From contig JAWKIJ010000001.1 in assembly GCA_041394325.1 (NCBI GenBank), positions 1,364,001 through 1,428,000 on the forward strand: 64,000 bases of DNA. Reading direction: 5' to 3'. The notes under the pieces were generated by a model that worked only from the letters and a program-made list of their open reading frames with translations, made no database searches and had not been told where the DNA came from. A program made the translations under genes and the position numbers. Source of the DNA: JAWKIJ01 sp041394325 (GTDB lineage: Bacteria > Actinomycetota > Acidimicrobiia > Acidimicrobiales > Microtrichaceae). Position 1 is the stretch's first letter, and every line of letters begins with the position of its first letter. Of this stretch, positions 17,328-26,620 are shown piece by piece.

Positions 17328-19078
17328 TCAGGTGGCCGGGGCCTTCTTCGCGGCCGCCTTCCTCGCGGGGGCCTTCTTGGTGGGGGCCTTCGCGGTCGCC
17401 TTCCTCGCGGGGGCCTTCTTGGTGGGGCCTTCGCGGTCGCCTTCTTCGCCGGGGTCGCAGCAGGCGATCGCGTCGGGCGACGTACGCGGCGGCGCGGGCT
17501 TCGCTCGTTCCTCGAGCACCTCCTTCGCGGTGCTGCGACGGAGCATCGGCTTGGAGGACTCGTCGATCCGCTCGTGGTCTTTCGCGCCGGCGGCCCCCTC
17601 GATCCCCGACCTTTCGATCCCCGGCTCGATGCGGACCGGCGTTGCGTCGACGTCGACGCCGAGCGATCCTCGGCGATCTCGCCGAGCCCCGCAGCCACCA
17701 GCAACTCGTCGAAGGCCACCCGGACATGGTCGGCGAGGGACCAGACGTCGGGCACGAGATGCGGATCGACCATGAAGCCGAAGTCCACCGAGTCCCGGTA
17801 GCTCAGCACCGTGACGTTGAGGCCGACACCCTCCATGATCGGACCCATCGGATACGCCGCGACGAGTTCGGCACCGGCCAGATACAGCGGGAAGGGGGGT
17901 CCGGGCACGTTGGAGATGACGAGGTTGTGGATCGGCCGGTGGTGGTCGGCCAGGTTCATCCCCGAGTACAGCCGTGACGCGATGGCGAACGTCCGCGGCG
18001 CCGCATACTCACCCCAGTCGGTGAGCATCCGTGCGCCGAGCGCGTTGTGCTCGACCTTGGCCCCCGCCGTCGACGCGGCGATGGTCCGCAACCGCTCGAG
18101 CGGGTCGTCCACGTCGGTGGCGAGCGACGTGAACATCGCCGACACCCGGTTGCCGAGCTGGCCGGACTCCTCGTCGGTGCGAACCGAGACCGGGCACACC
18201 GAGATCAGCGAATCGTCGGGGAGCGCGTCCTGTGAGTCGAGGTAGCGCCGCAACGTGCCCGAGGTGATCGCAAGGATCACGTCGTTGACCTTTACGTCGA
18301 GGGTCTTGGCCAGCCTCTTGACGTCGGCAAGCGGCAGCCGGGCGAACGACACCTTTCGGGCGCCGGAGATCGCGCCGTTCCACGGCGCCCGCGGGGCGGT
18401 GAGCGGCGTCGCACCGACCTTCCCCTCGGGGTTGCGGCGATTGTTGATCACCGTTGCGACGCTCTGCGCCGTACGCGCCACCAGGGGGACCATGTCCCGT
18501 CCGCGTCGGAGTTTGGACAACAGGGCGTAGCCGACGAGTTCGACGTCACTCGGGACGGCCTCGGCCTCGCTGGGCTCGATCGGAGGACGGGGCGGTGGTG
18601 ACGGTTCGAGGTCGTACAACTCGGTCATGATCTCGGCCCCCGACGCACCGTCGATGGCCGAGTGATGGACCTTTGCCACGAAGCCGATCCGGTTCTGCTT
18701 CAGTCCCTCGATGACCCAGACCTCCCACAGCGGGCGTGTCCGGTCGAGGGGGATCGACGCGATCCGTGCCGCGACCTCGGCCAGTTCGCGTCGCCCGCCG
18801 GGGGCGGGGGCCGCGATGTGGCGGATGTGGTAGTCGGCTTCGAAGTGGGGGTCCTCGATCCACACCGGATGGTTGAGTTGGAAGGGCACCTCCGCGAGAC
18901 GGCGGGTGAACGCCGGGATTCGATGGAACCGGCTCATGATGTGGTCTCGGAAGGCCTCGAACGAGTAGCCGTCCGGCATCGTCGAGGTGTCGTAGATCCC
19001 GGTCATCGCGACGTGCATGTGTGCCGTCGGCGTCTCCAGGTACAGAAATGTGGCGTCCACGCCCGACAGTCGCTGCAT
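17328..19078 (-). CDS. WS/DGAT acyltransferase with lysine/alanine-rich tail, frame broken in the tail
   Basis: A wax ester synthase/diacylglycerol acyltransferase, which makes storage triacylglycerol or wax from acyl-CoA. ATG 19078 opens with the usual MQRLSGVDATFL block. The catalytic HHxxxDG motif is VHHSAIDGASG (near residue 138), and the C-terminal domain has NLVISNVPGPPFPLYLAG. The catalytic part ends near residue 465. Beyond about 17690 the sequence codes best in another frame (GVDVDATPVRIEPGIERSG). It then returns to the first frame for AKKATAKAP, and after a missing base in a G-run at 17422-17427 reads TKKAPARK repeats to TGA 17328. The Lys/Ala/Pro tail resembles histone-like tails and is unusual for this family. 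Confidence 0.75.
17359..17441. repeat. Two tandem 42-base units coding the AKAPTKKAPARK tail
   Basis: Unit 1 (17359-17400) and unit 2 (17401-17441) are identical except that unit 2 has GGGG where unit 1 has GGGGG, making it 41 bases. The unit codes for lysine/alanine/proline-rich residues on the minus strand. The single missing G breaks the reading frame of the WS/DGAT tail and is direct evidence for an indel in this window. Confidence 0.85.
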
Positions 19079-19149
19079 GGTTCCTCCTCGCCACCACCAT
19101 CACGGCGGTTTCGTTGCGCACCGTACCCGCGGCGTCACAGGATGGTCCC

Positions 19150-20382
19150 ATGAAGTCGAACCTCATCTGGTCGCTCGTCCGGCTCGGGGTCGTGGGAAAT
19201 GCACGAAAGCCGGCGATCCGGAACCGTGCGCTCACGATTCCGTCGTTCTTCGCCGGCTGGATCGCGACCGAGGGCGCCGTCCCGCTCGCCGTACTCCACG
19301 CCGCACGCTCCGTTCGCAACGCTCGCCGAGGTGCATACCGTGGCCGGGAGGGCCGGGTTGCCGCGGCCACCGACCTCGTGACCCTCGGCGGGCTCTCCAA
19401 GCTCGTGTTGGACGCACGACGGACCGACGACGAGTTCGTCGAGGCGCTCTCGCCGTACCTCGGTGCGGAGGAGCTGGCCGAACGGCCCCGTACCGTGCGC
19501 TACGGGGCTGCGTTGCCCGTCGTGACCGGCGGCCGGACCACCGTTCGGGAGCGTCGGATCGGCTACGTGCCCGACGCTCATTGGCGCAACATGTTGGACG
19601 TCTACCTGCCCAAGGCGTCACCTGCCCCGACCGGTGCAGACGGCACCCCGCTCCGCCGCCCGGCGATCGTGGAGATCCACGGTGGCGGTTGGGTCGTGGG
19701 CAACAAGGACCAGCAGGGCGTGCCGTTGTTGCACCACATGGTTCGGCAGGGTTGGGTCGGCTTCAACATCAACTACCGGCTTGCGCCCCGGTCGCGGTTT
19801 CCGACCCAGCTCGTCGATTGCAAGCGGGCCCTCGCCTACATACGGGCCAACGCCGACCGCTTCGGCATCGATCCGGATTTCGTCTGCGTCACCGGCGGCT
19901 CCGCGGGAGGCCACCTCTGCGCGCTCGTGGCACTCACCGCCAACGATCCCGAGTTCCAACCGGGCTTCGAGGACGCCGACACCACCGTCGCCGCGGCCGT
20001 GCCCTTCTACGGCGTGTACGACCTGGCCGACGAGGAGGGGGTGATGGTCGATGGTTTCGTCAAGTTCATCGAGCAGGTCGTCGTCGGGTCGAAGTTCGCG
20101 GGTGACGAGGAGCGGTGGCGCCGCTACTCACCGGTCAACCGGGTTCGGGCCGATGCGCCGCCGACGATGATCGTCCATGGGTCCGTCGACACGCTCGTAC
20201 CCGTCGAGCAGGGCCGCACGTTCGCGAGGCGGATGGCCGAGACGTCCGAGCACGCGGTGGTCTACGCGGAACTGGCCGGCGCGAACCATGCCTTCGACAT
20301 CTTCCCGTCCACCCGCTCGCTCCGTACCGTCGAGTACGTGGAGCGCTTCCTCACGGGGGTGCGCGAGGGTCGGATCAAGTGA
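19150..20382 (+). CDS. Alpha/beta hydrolase (acetyl esterase/lipase, HSL family)
   Basis: A 410-residue hydrolase of the hormone-sensitive-lipase type. The oxyanion motif is IHGGGWVVG, the nucleophile elbow TGGSAGGHL, the acid is in HGSVDTLVP and the catalytic His in GANHAFD. The N-terminal 110 residues form an extra domain with hydrophobic segments (FFAGWIATEGAVPLAVL), which may hold it at the membrane or on lipid. ATG 19150 is used. It is divergent from WS/DGAT over 71 bases and overlaps the next gene (GTGA), so it is co-transcribed with acetoacetyl-CoA synthetase. Ester hydrolysis of lipids or lipid droplets is a reasonable guess. Confidence 0.85.
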   Translation: MKSNLIWSLVRLGVVGNARKPAIRNRALTIPSFFAGWIATEGAVPLAVLHAARSVRNARRGAYRGREGRVAAATDLVTLGGLSKLVLDARRTDDEFVEALSPYLGAEELAERPRTVRYGAALPVVTGGRTTVRERRIGYVPDAHWRNMLDVYLPKASPAPTGADGTPLRRPAIVEIHGGGWVVGNKDQQGVPLLHHMVRQGWVGFNINYRLAPRSRFPTQLVDCKRALAYIRANADRFGIDPDFVCVTGGSAGGHLCALVALTANDPEFQPGFEDADTTVAAAVPFYGVYDLADEEGVMVDGFVKFIEQVVVGSKFAGDEERWRRYSPVNRVRADAPPTMIVHGSVDTLVPVEQGRTFARRMAETSEHAVVYAELAGANHAFDIFPSTRSLRTVEYVERFLTGVREGRIK

Positions 20383-22361
20383 GCGACGATCCACTCTGGA
20401 CGCCGTCTCCCGATGTCGCGACATCCTGCGCGATGGGTCGGCTCATCGATGAGAGCGGCCTGGACGGCTACCCGGCGCTTCATCGATGGTCGGTGGAGCA
20501 CCCCGACCGGTTCTGGGCCGAGGTGTGGGACCGCTGCGGAGTACTCGGCGACCGCGGCACGGTGATCCTCGACGGGTCGGGCGGCGTCGACTGGACCGAC
20601 GTGCGCTTCTTCCCCGACGCCCGGCTCAACGTCGCCGAGAACATCCTCGACGGCCGTGGTGCCGACGACGACACCATGTTCGTCGAGGTGGGTGAACCAC
20701 GCGACGGCGGTACGACTCCCGTGGTGCGCGAGTTCACCCGTGGTGAGGTGCGGCGCGAGGTCGCCGCGTTCGCACGGGCCCTGACCGGCGTGGGGGTGGC
20801 TGCGGGCGACCGCGTCGCCGCGTGGATGCCCAACGTCGCGGAGACGGCCATCGCCATGTTGGGGGCGGCGGCGATCGGCGCGGTGTTCGTATCGACGTCG
20901 CCCGATTTCGGGGTCGACGGGGTGCTCGACCGCTTCGGCCAGGTCGAACCGGTGGTGCTGGTCGTGGCCGACGGCTACCGCTACGGCGGTAAGCGGCTCG
21001 ATTGCCTCGACCGCCTCGAAGCCATCCGGCCGGAGTTGGCGTCGCTGCGACGGGTGGTGCTTGTGGGTGACCTCGACGGCCGGGGAGCGCCACCACAAGG
21101 CGTCGACCGGATCGCCGACGCCCGGAGCTGGGACGACTTCGTCGGCCCACATCGTGGTGGTGCCCTCGCCTCCTTCGAGCGCTTCGGGTTCGACCATCCC
21201 TGGTACGTGCTGTTCAGCTCGGGGACCACCGGCGTGCCCAAGTGCATCGTGCACCGCGCCGGAGGGGTGCTGCTCCAACACCTCAAGGAGCACCAGTTCC
21301 ACTGCGACATCCGACGTGGTGACCGGGTCGCCTACTACACGACGTGTGGCTGGATGATGTGGAACTGGCTGATGTCGGTGCCGGCGTCGGGCGCCGCGGC
21401 GGTCCTGTACGACGGCTCCCCGTTCCACCCCGGCCCCGAGGTCTTGCCGAGCCTGGTCGACCGGCTGGGCATCACGTTCCTGGGGATCTCCGCGAAGTAC
21501 CTCGACTCGCTTCGCAAGGCCGGGGTGTGCGCCCGGGAGGTCGCGCCGATGCCCACGCTCCGCTCGATGGCCTCCACCGGTTCGCCGCTGTCGCCGGAGA
21601 CCAACGAATGGGCGGTGCGAACCTGGCCCGAGGGCACACACCTCGCGTCGATCTCGGGCGGCACCGATCTGTGCTCATGCTTCGTGCTGGGAGATCCGAC
21701 GTCGCCGGCCTATCCCGGCGAGCTGCAACGACCGGGCCTGGGCATGGCGGTCGAGGTGGTCGGACCCGACGGCACACCGGTGGGGGTGGGCGAGCGAGGT
21801 GAGTTGGTGTGCACCCGACCGTTCCCCTCCCGGCCGCTCGGGTTCTGGGGTGACGACGACGGGTCGCGCTATCGCGGTGCCTACTTCGACAAGTGGCCGG
21901 GGGTATGGGCACACGGCGACTTCGCGTCGTGGACCCCCCACGGCGGCATGGTCCTCCACGGTCGCAGCGACACGACGCTGAACCCCGGTGGGGTGCGCAT
22001 CGGCACAGCGGAGATCTACCGTCGAGTCGAAGAGATCCCCGAGGTGGTCGAGAGCCTGGTGTTCGGCCAAGAGGTCGACGACGACACCCGGATCGTGCTG
22101 TTGGTCCGGCTCGCGGACGGGGCCACCCTCGACGACGACCTGGTCGAGCGCGTCAAGCGGACCATCCGCCTGGGCTGCACACCGCGGCACGTCCCCGCAG
22201 TGGTGGCGGCGGTCGCCGACCTGCCGAGGACGCGCTCGGGCAAGTTGGCCGAGTTGGCGGTCAGCGACGCGGTCAACGGCAGGCCGGTGCGCAACACCTC
22301 CGCGCTTGCCAACGCCGAGGTGCTCGACGACATCGCCGCATTGGCCGCACTCCGCGTCTGA
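20379..22361 (+). CDS. Acetoacetyl-CoA synthetase (acetoacetate-CoA ligase)
   Basis: A 660-residue ANL ligase of the acetoacetate-CoA ligase type, longer than ordinary FadD proteins. GTG 20379 overlaps the stop of the esterase gene. Visible markers are an N-terminal cap (YPALHRWSVEHPDRFWAEVW), the P-loop VLFSSGTTGVPKCIVH, TTCGWMMWNWLM, ISGGTDLCSCFV, and HGRSDTTLNPGGVRIGTAEIY. The catalytic lysine is in RTRSGKLAELAV. The enzyme activates acetoacetate for lipid synthesis or energy use. With the ADC-like gene nearby, the region may control the acetoacetate pool, but they lie on opposite strands and the link is not proven. Confidence 0.9.
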   Translation: MSDDPLWTPSPDVATSCAMGRLIDESGLDGYPALHRWSVEHPDRFWAEVWDRCGVLGDRGTVILDGSGGVDWTDVRFFPDARLNVAENILDGRGADDDTMFVEVGEPRDGGTTPVVREFTRGEVRREVAAFARALTGVGVAAGDRVAAWMPNVAETAIAMLGAAAIGAVFVSTSPDFGVDGVLDRFGQVEPVVLVVADGYRYGGKRLDCLDRLEAIRPELASLRRVVLVGDLDGRGAPPQGVDRIADARSWDDFVGPHRGGALASFERFGFDHPWYVLFSSGTTGVPKCIVHRAGGVLLQHLKEHQFHCDIRRGDRVAYYTTCGWMMWNWLMSVPASGAAAVLYDGSPFHPGPEVLPSLVDRLGITFLGISAKYLDSLRKAGVCAREVAPMPTLRSMASTGSPLSPETNEWAVRTWPEGTHLASISGGTDLCSCFVLGDPTSPAYPGELQRPGLGMAVEVVGPDGTPVGVGERGELVCTRPFPSRPLGFWGDDDGSRYRGAYFDKWPGVWAHGDFASWTPHGGMVLHGRSDTTLNPGGVRIGTAEIYRRVEEIPEVVESLVFGQEVDDDTRIVLLVRLADGATLDDDLVERVKRTIRLGCTPRHVPAVVAAVADLPRTRSGKLAELAVSDAVNGRPVRNTSALANAEVLDDIAALAALRV

Positions 22362-22496
22362 TCGATCCCGGTGTCGGGACAGCGGTCGGTCGGCCGGTTG
22401 GCCGTCGGGGCGCGGTCGGGCCCCTCGGCACAGCACTGCTCGGGTGACGGGTGATCGGGGGCTCGGGGGGCTGGTGATCGATGGCCGGTTGCGGGG

Positions 22497-23727
22497 TCAG
22501 GGTCCGGCTCGCTGTGGATCGGTTGGTAGTCGGCCGTGTTGTTGGCCGGTGAGGGTGTGGCCGTGTGGTGTGGTGATGGTGGTCCGGCCGTGGGTGTCGA
22601 TGGTGGTGCCCGAGCCGTGTCGGTGGATGACTCCGTGGTGGTGTCGGCAGAACAGTGCCATGTGCGCGACGTCGGTACGGCCCAGATCGCGGGTCCAGTG
22701 ATCGATGTGGTGTGCGTCGCAGTGTTGGGGTGGCCGGTCGCATCCTGGGAAGCAGCATCCGCCGTCGCGTAACGCCAGGGCGCGGCGTTGCGCCTGGTTC
22801 GCCAAGCGGATCTGTCGTCCCATGTCGAGGGGCACACCCAGCGAGTTGACGATCACGGGATGCAACCGGAGATCACACGCCAGCGCACCCGGATCGCGGC
22901 GAGTCCCGTACCGGTCCGCCACGACTTCTGCTTCTTCGGCGGGGATGACCAGCGTTGCCTCCGCGCCCGGCGACGGTGCGTCGGGTTCGGGATTGCCCGC
23001 AGCTCGTCGGCAGATCTCGACGAGCGCCAAGGCGCAATGTCGCCCGCGACGGGATGTCGACCGCGCCGTCGGTCGCGGTGTGGTCGTCGCGGTAGCGCCG
23101 CCAGAGTTCGTCGGTCACCGACTCGATGACATGTTCGGTGACGAGACCGTGTTCCCCGCAGAGTTGCCCGTCGAAGAACACGTTGTCACCCGTCGAGCGC
23201 ATCCGGAGCCGGTTGGTTTCGATGTCGTCGGCGGGGTTGTGGCCGCCGTCCTGGTCCAACAGGTCGGCGATCGCGAAGACCTCGCGGCGCCACCGGTCGA
23301 ACACCATCACCGGCACCAGGCTCAACAACATCTCTTGCATCTCGGCGAACGCGGTTTCGATCCGAGGGTTGCACGCTCTCGCCATGACCTGGGCGTGGTC
23401 GAACCCGATCCGCCCGTCCGCCAACGCCGCCGCGGTTTGATCGAGCACCCGCCGCAACGTGCACGCGACCGACACGCGCATTCCAGCGGTATGCGGTGAC
23501 ACGCCCGCTTCACGCGACAGCCAGCCTTTGGTGCGCAACCCGTGGTGACGGTCGGTCGCGTCACGGGAGTGCAGTTCGGCCAACAGGGCGCACTCCGCCG
23601 CGTCCAGCCTCGCCCGCGCCTGTTCGAGGCCCACCACCCCGTCGAACAGTTCGGCGTCGCTCAACGACGACGCGTCGAGCGCCGCAACATGGGAGGCTTG
23701 CTCCGCCAACAGCACCGAATCGAACAT
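22497..23727 (-). CDS. DUF222 / 13E12-family HNH endonuclease, one frame break
   Basis: A protein of the actinobacterial DUF222-HNH family (the REP13E12 group of mycobacteria). ATG 23727 begins MFDSVLLAEQ; the DUF222 part covers about 225 residues (HGLRTKGWLSREAGVSPHTAG, IGFDHAQVMARA). A frame change near 23054 joins it to the rest, which reads CALALVEICRRAAG and ends in an HNH zinc finger: CCFPGCDRPPQHCDAHHIDHW with FCRHHHGVIHRHG. These proteins are often repeated in genomes and may be mobile or self-spreading; their cellular role is unclear. A short copy of its N-terminal part lies at 36724-36840. Confidence 0.8.
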
Positions 23728-23817
23728 GCGTTCATCATCCCACGGACCCCTGACAGTCGGAATCGATCGCACTGCTCGGAGCCTTGGTCGGTGGCCGCCG
23801 ACGGCGGTCCGGCAGGG

Positions 23818-24612
23818 CTACTCCGAGCGTCGCGCCGTGATCGCGGCGCGGGCGTCGTCGGGGTCCTCGAGGCGGCCGGCACGGTTCTCCTCGAGGAGCC
23901 AGCGCAGCAGTCGACCCATCTCGGGTCCACGGGGTACGCCCAACTCGGCCAGGTCGTTGCCGTCGAGCACGGGTCGCTCGGCGCGGCGGGCGTCCTCGAT
24001 CAGCAGGTCGTCACTGCGGGTCGTGAGCGCGTCGACGGCCTGGTGCACCCGGCGGTGCACATGCGCGTGCTTCGACGTGACGTCGGAATGTGCCAGACGA
24101 ATCGCACCATCCCAGCGGTCGCCGGCATCGTGGCGGATACGACGGACCGACGAATCGGTCCAGGAGTCGTCATAGGACTGCGCCCGCGCCGCGACGAAGA
24201 TCGTGGTGACGATCGGTTCGGGGTCGATGCCCCACTCCTTGCAGCGACGGCGTACCAGACGCGCCCCGACGACCTCGTGGCCGTGGAAGCTCACCTGGCC
24301 GCGGTCCACCCGGCGGGTCGTCGGCTTGCCCACGTCGTGGAACAGGGCGGCCAACAGTGTCGTGTCGTCGGTCTCACCGCACTGGTCGATCACCTTCACG
24401 GTGTGGACGAAGTTGTCCTTGTGGAGATCGCCCATGGGATCGTCCGACAGGGCCTTCAACGCCCACACCTCCGGAAGCGCCTCGCGATGCTCCTCCAGAA
24501 ACGTCGTCAACGGTCCGGGCCCGCTTCGGAGGGCGACCACCAACCCGTCGAGAACGGGATCGATGCGGTCGGGTTCGCCGCCGGGGATGCTGCCGGTGTT
24601 CGCGGAGGTCAC
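23818..24612 (-). CDS. HD-domain protein related to CCA-adding enzyme C-terminal region
   Basis: About 264 residues from GTG 24612 (the true start is uncertain; a TTG at about 24672 is also possible). The core is an HD phosphohydrolase-type domain: LHKDNFVHTVKVID, LLAALFHDVGKPTTRR and FHGHEVVGARLVRRR. A helical part follows (DVTSKHAHVHRRVHQAVDAL, GNDLAELGVPRGPEMGRLLRWL), as found at the C-terminus of tRNA nucleotidyltransferases. The nucleotidyltransferase head is missing, so it is not a CCA-adding enzyme by itself. It could be a stand-alone HD phosphatase or RNA-binding protein. It follows the VWA gene in the same direction. Confidence 0.65.
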   Translation of the reverse strand: MTSANTGSIPGGEPDRIDPVLDGLVVALRSGPGPLTTFLEEHREALPEVWALKALSDDPMGDLHKDNFVHTVKVIDQCGETDDTTLLAALFHDVGKPTTRRVDRGQVSFHGHEVVGARLVRRRCKEWGIDPEPIVTTIFVAARAQSYDDSWTDSSVRRIRHDAGDRWDGAIRLAHSDVTSKHAHVHRRVHQAVDALTTRSDDLLIEDARRAERPVLDGNDLAELGVPRGPEMGRLLRWLLEENRAGRLEDPDDARAAITARRSE

Positions 24613-24668
24613 GGTCGTCGTCTCTGGTGGGGTTCGCCTGACGGGGGTGACGGCGGAGGCGACATTGT

Positions 24669-25644
24669 TCAACGGCTTGCCGGTCCGGGTCCATTCGGCC
24701 CTCGGGGACGGTCTAGCCGCTCGAGAAGCGTCGGGAGTTCGGTGGGGTGTTCGATGGCCGCCCACCGTGCACCCACCGACGCCGCGAAGGCCTCTGCGTC
24801 CTCGGTGTCCCCCTTCGGTGCGAGCACGACAAGATCGGCGATGGCGGCCAGTCGTGTCGCTGCCTCGGCCGGGTCGGGTCCACTGGTCGACCGGCAGTCC
24901 GACAACAACAGCACCCGACGATCCCTCGCCGTCGAACGACCCAGCTGCCGGTAGGCCTCACCGAGCGCTGCGGAAAGGTCGGTGGTCCCGTGGCGCGCAG
25001 CGACAGTAGAGCGCCGGTGACGGCGTCGCCGATCCCGCCCTGGGGGCGCAGCACCATCACCTCCCGCGAAGGCGAGCACCGACGAGTCGGTCGGAGCCCG
25101 AGAGGCCACTGCGGCCGCGGCGATCGCGGCGGTGGCGACCCGGTTGCCCGACATCGACCCCGACCGGTCGACCAGCAGGCACCATGCGGTCGATGCACCG
25201 CGCCAACGCTCGACCACCAGCTCTTCGATGTCCGGTGCCCGACCCCGGGCGTGCCGACAACACCGCATCGAGACTGGCATCGAGGTCCACGTCGCCCTCG
25301 CCGCGGCCGCGGGTCAGGTGGTCGACGCGTCGCCGGTGCCGGGGGCGTGGTGCGTGAGCCGGAGCACCAGACGCGCGGCGAGACGCCGGGCGAGCGCGGC
25401 GAGCACCGGGTCGGTCGCGTTGGCGGCCTCCGCAAGCAGTTCGAGCAGCGTGTCGGGATCGTCGTCGAACGACTGCTCGACGGCGTCGGGATCGAGCTCG
25501 CCGACCTCGGGGCTCAGGCGGCCGAACGTCGGGTTGCGTTCGAGTTCCTTGCGCGAGACCGTTCGACGCCCCGCCTCGGCGACGGCCCGGACCACGTCGT
25601 CGCCTTCGAGGACGTCGGGTGTGCCGCCCGGAGGCGTCAGCCAT
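24669..25644 (-). CDS. VWA-domain (CoxE/chelatase-like) protein, frame broken several times
   Basis: This gene pairs with the AAA ATPase upstream. ATG 25644 overlaps the ATPase stop by 8 bases. Reading the product requires about five frame changes (near 25630, 25310, 25255, 25070 and 24995). The pieces join sensibly: DVLEGDDVVRAVAEAG, SRKELERNPTFGRLSPEVGE, VDLDASLDAVLSA, then a von Willebrand A domain. The MIDAS metal site is intact: DRSGSMSG, GTTDLSAAL and LLLSDCRSTSG. MoxR/VWA pairs remodel or metallate partner enzymes, but no client is encoded nearby. The break density is high, so either the local sequence quality is poor or the gene is decaying. Confidence 0.6.
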
Positions 25645-26581
25645 ATCCCGGATCGTCCTCCCCGGACGCACCGGGTGCGGTCCCGTCCTCTTCGTCGGAG
25701 GGGTGCCCGTCCGGACCGCCGAACCATCGCCACCACAACTCGTCGACCACGTCGGCTCCGCTGCGGCCACATCCGTCACGCACGCCGACCCGACCCGACA
25801 GGGCGAGCTGTGCGGCGTCACGGGTGACCGACGGCTCGGTCGGTGCGCAGTCGCGCAACACCGCCAGCTCCGCGGCGACCATCACGAGGTCGATCGCTCC
25901 GCGTACCGACGAACCGGTTGCCAGGTCGGGATGCTCGCGCGTCGCGCGCACCATCGACGTGGCCGACAGGACGAACCCCGGTCCGAGGGTGCGGGCCGCG
26001 TCGGTGGCCTGGCGTGCAACCACCGCGAGCTCGTCGTCGAGGCTCTGATAGTCCACGGCGAGCCGGCACACCCGGTCGTAGACCGCGCCGGCGATTCGGG
26101 CGGTGCCCACCGCGTCGAACGGGTTCATCGCCGCGACAAGCCGGAAGCCGTCCGAGGCGCGCACCGATCCGAGGCGGGGGACCTCGATCGCCGCCTCGCT
26201 CATCACCGAGATCAGGACGTTCAACGTCTCCTCGGGGATGCGGTTGAGCTCCTCCACATACAGCAGCGCCCCGTCGCGGAGGGCCCGGACGAGGGGGCCG
26301 TCGAGGAAGGTCGCGGCGGAATACCCGCGCTCGATCACCGCGGAGGGGTCGAAGGTGCCGACGAGCCGGCCGGGGGTCAGCTCGGCATTTCCCTCGACGA
26401 ACACGAATCCCCGACCCGACGCGGTCGCGACCGCGCGCAGCAAGGTCGACTTTCCGGTACCGGGAGGACCCTCCAGTACGAGGTGTCGACCCGCGGCGAG
26501 CGCGGCGACGACCTGCTCGATCTCGGCGCGTCGCCCGACGACGGTTCGACCGAGCGCGTCGACGAGATCGGCTGAGGTCAA
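25637..26581 (-). CDS. MoxR-type AAA+ ATPase
   Basis: A 314-residue AAA+ ATPase starting at TTG 26581. The Walker A motif is EGPPGTGKSTLL (about residues 38-49), Walker B lies in GALLYVEELNRIPEE, and sensor 1 is VAAMNPFD. The C-terminal lid is followed by an acidic tail. This is the MoxR/CbbQ group, which works with a von Willebrand A protein to activate metal enzymes or assemble complexes. The cognate VWA gene overlaps its 3' end. It is transcribed away from the alcohol dehydrogenase with the same orientation, 39 bases downstream of that stop. Confidence 0.85.
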   Translation of the reverse strand: MTSADLVDALGRTVVGRRAEIEQVVAALAAGRHLVLEGPPGTGKSTLLRAVATASGRGFVFVEGNAELTPGRLVGTFDPSAVIERGYSAATFLDGPLVRALRDGALLYVEELNRIPEETLNVLISVMSEAAIEVPRLGSVRASDGFRLVAAMNPFDAVGTARIAGAVYDRVCRLAVDYQSLDDELAVVARQATDAARTLGPGFVLSATSMVRATREHPDLATGSSVRGAIDLVMVAAELAVLRDCAPTEPSVTRDAAQLALSGRVGVRDGCGRSGADVVDELWWRWFGGPDGHPSDEEDGTAPGASGEDDPGYG

Positions 26582-26620
26582 GGATCCGCTGAAGGGGTGG
26601 ACGGGGGGGCTCGGCGGTGG

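Noticed and set aside
22362..22496. G/T-rich gap between acetoacetyl-CoA synthetase and the HNH gene as an RNA gene or attachment site
   Set aside because: No cloverleaf, direct repeat or hairpin with a U-tract was found; it is simply low-complexity sequence between convergent genes.
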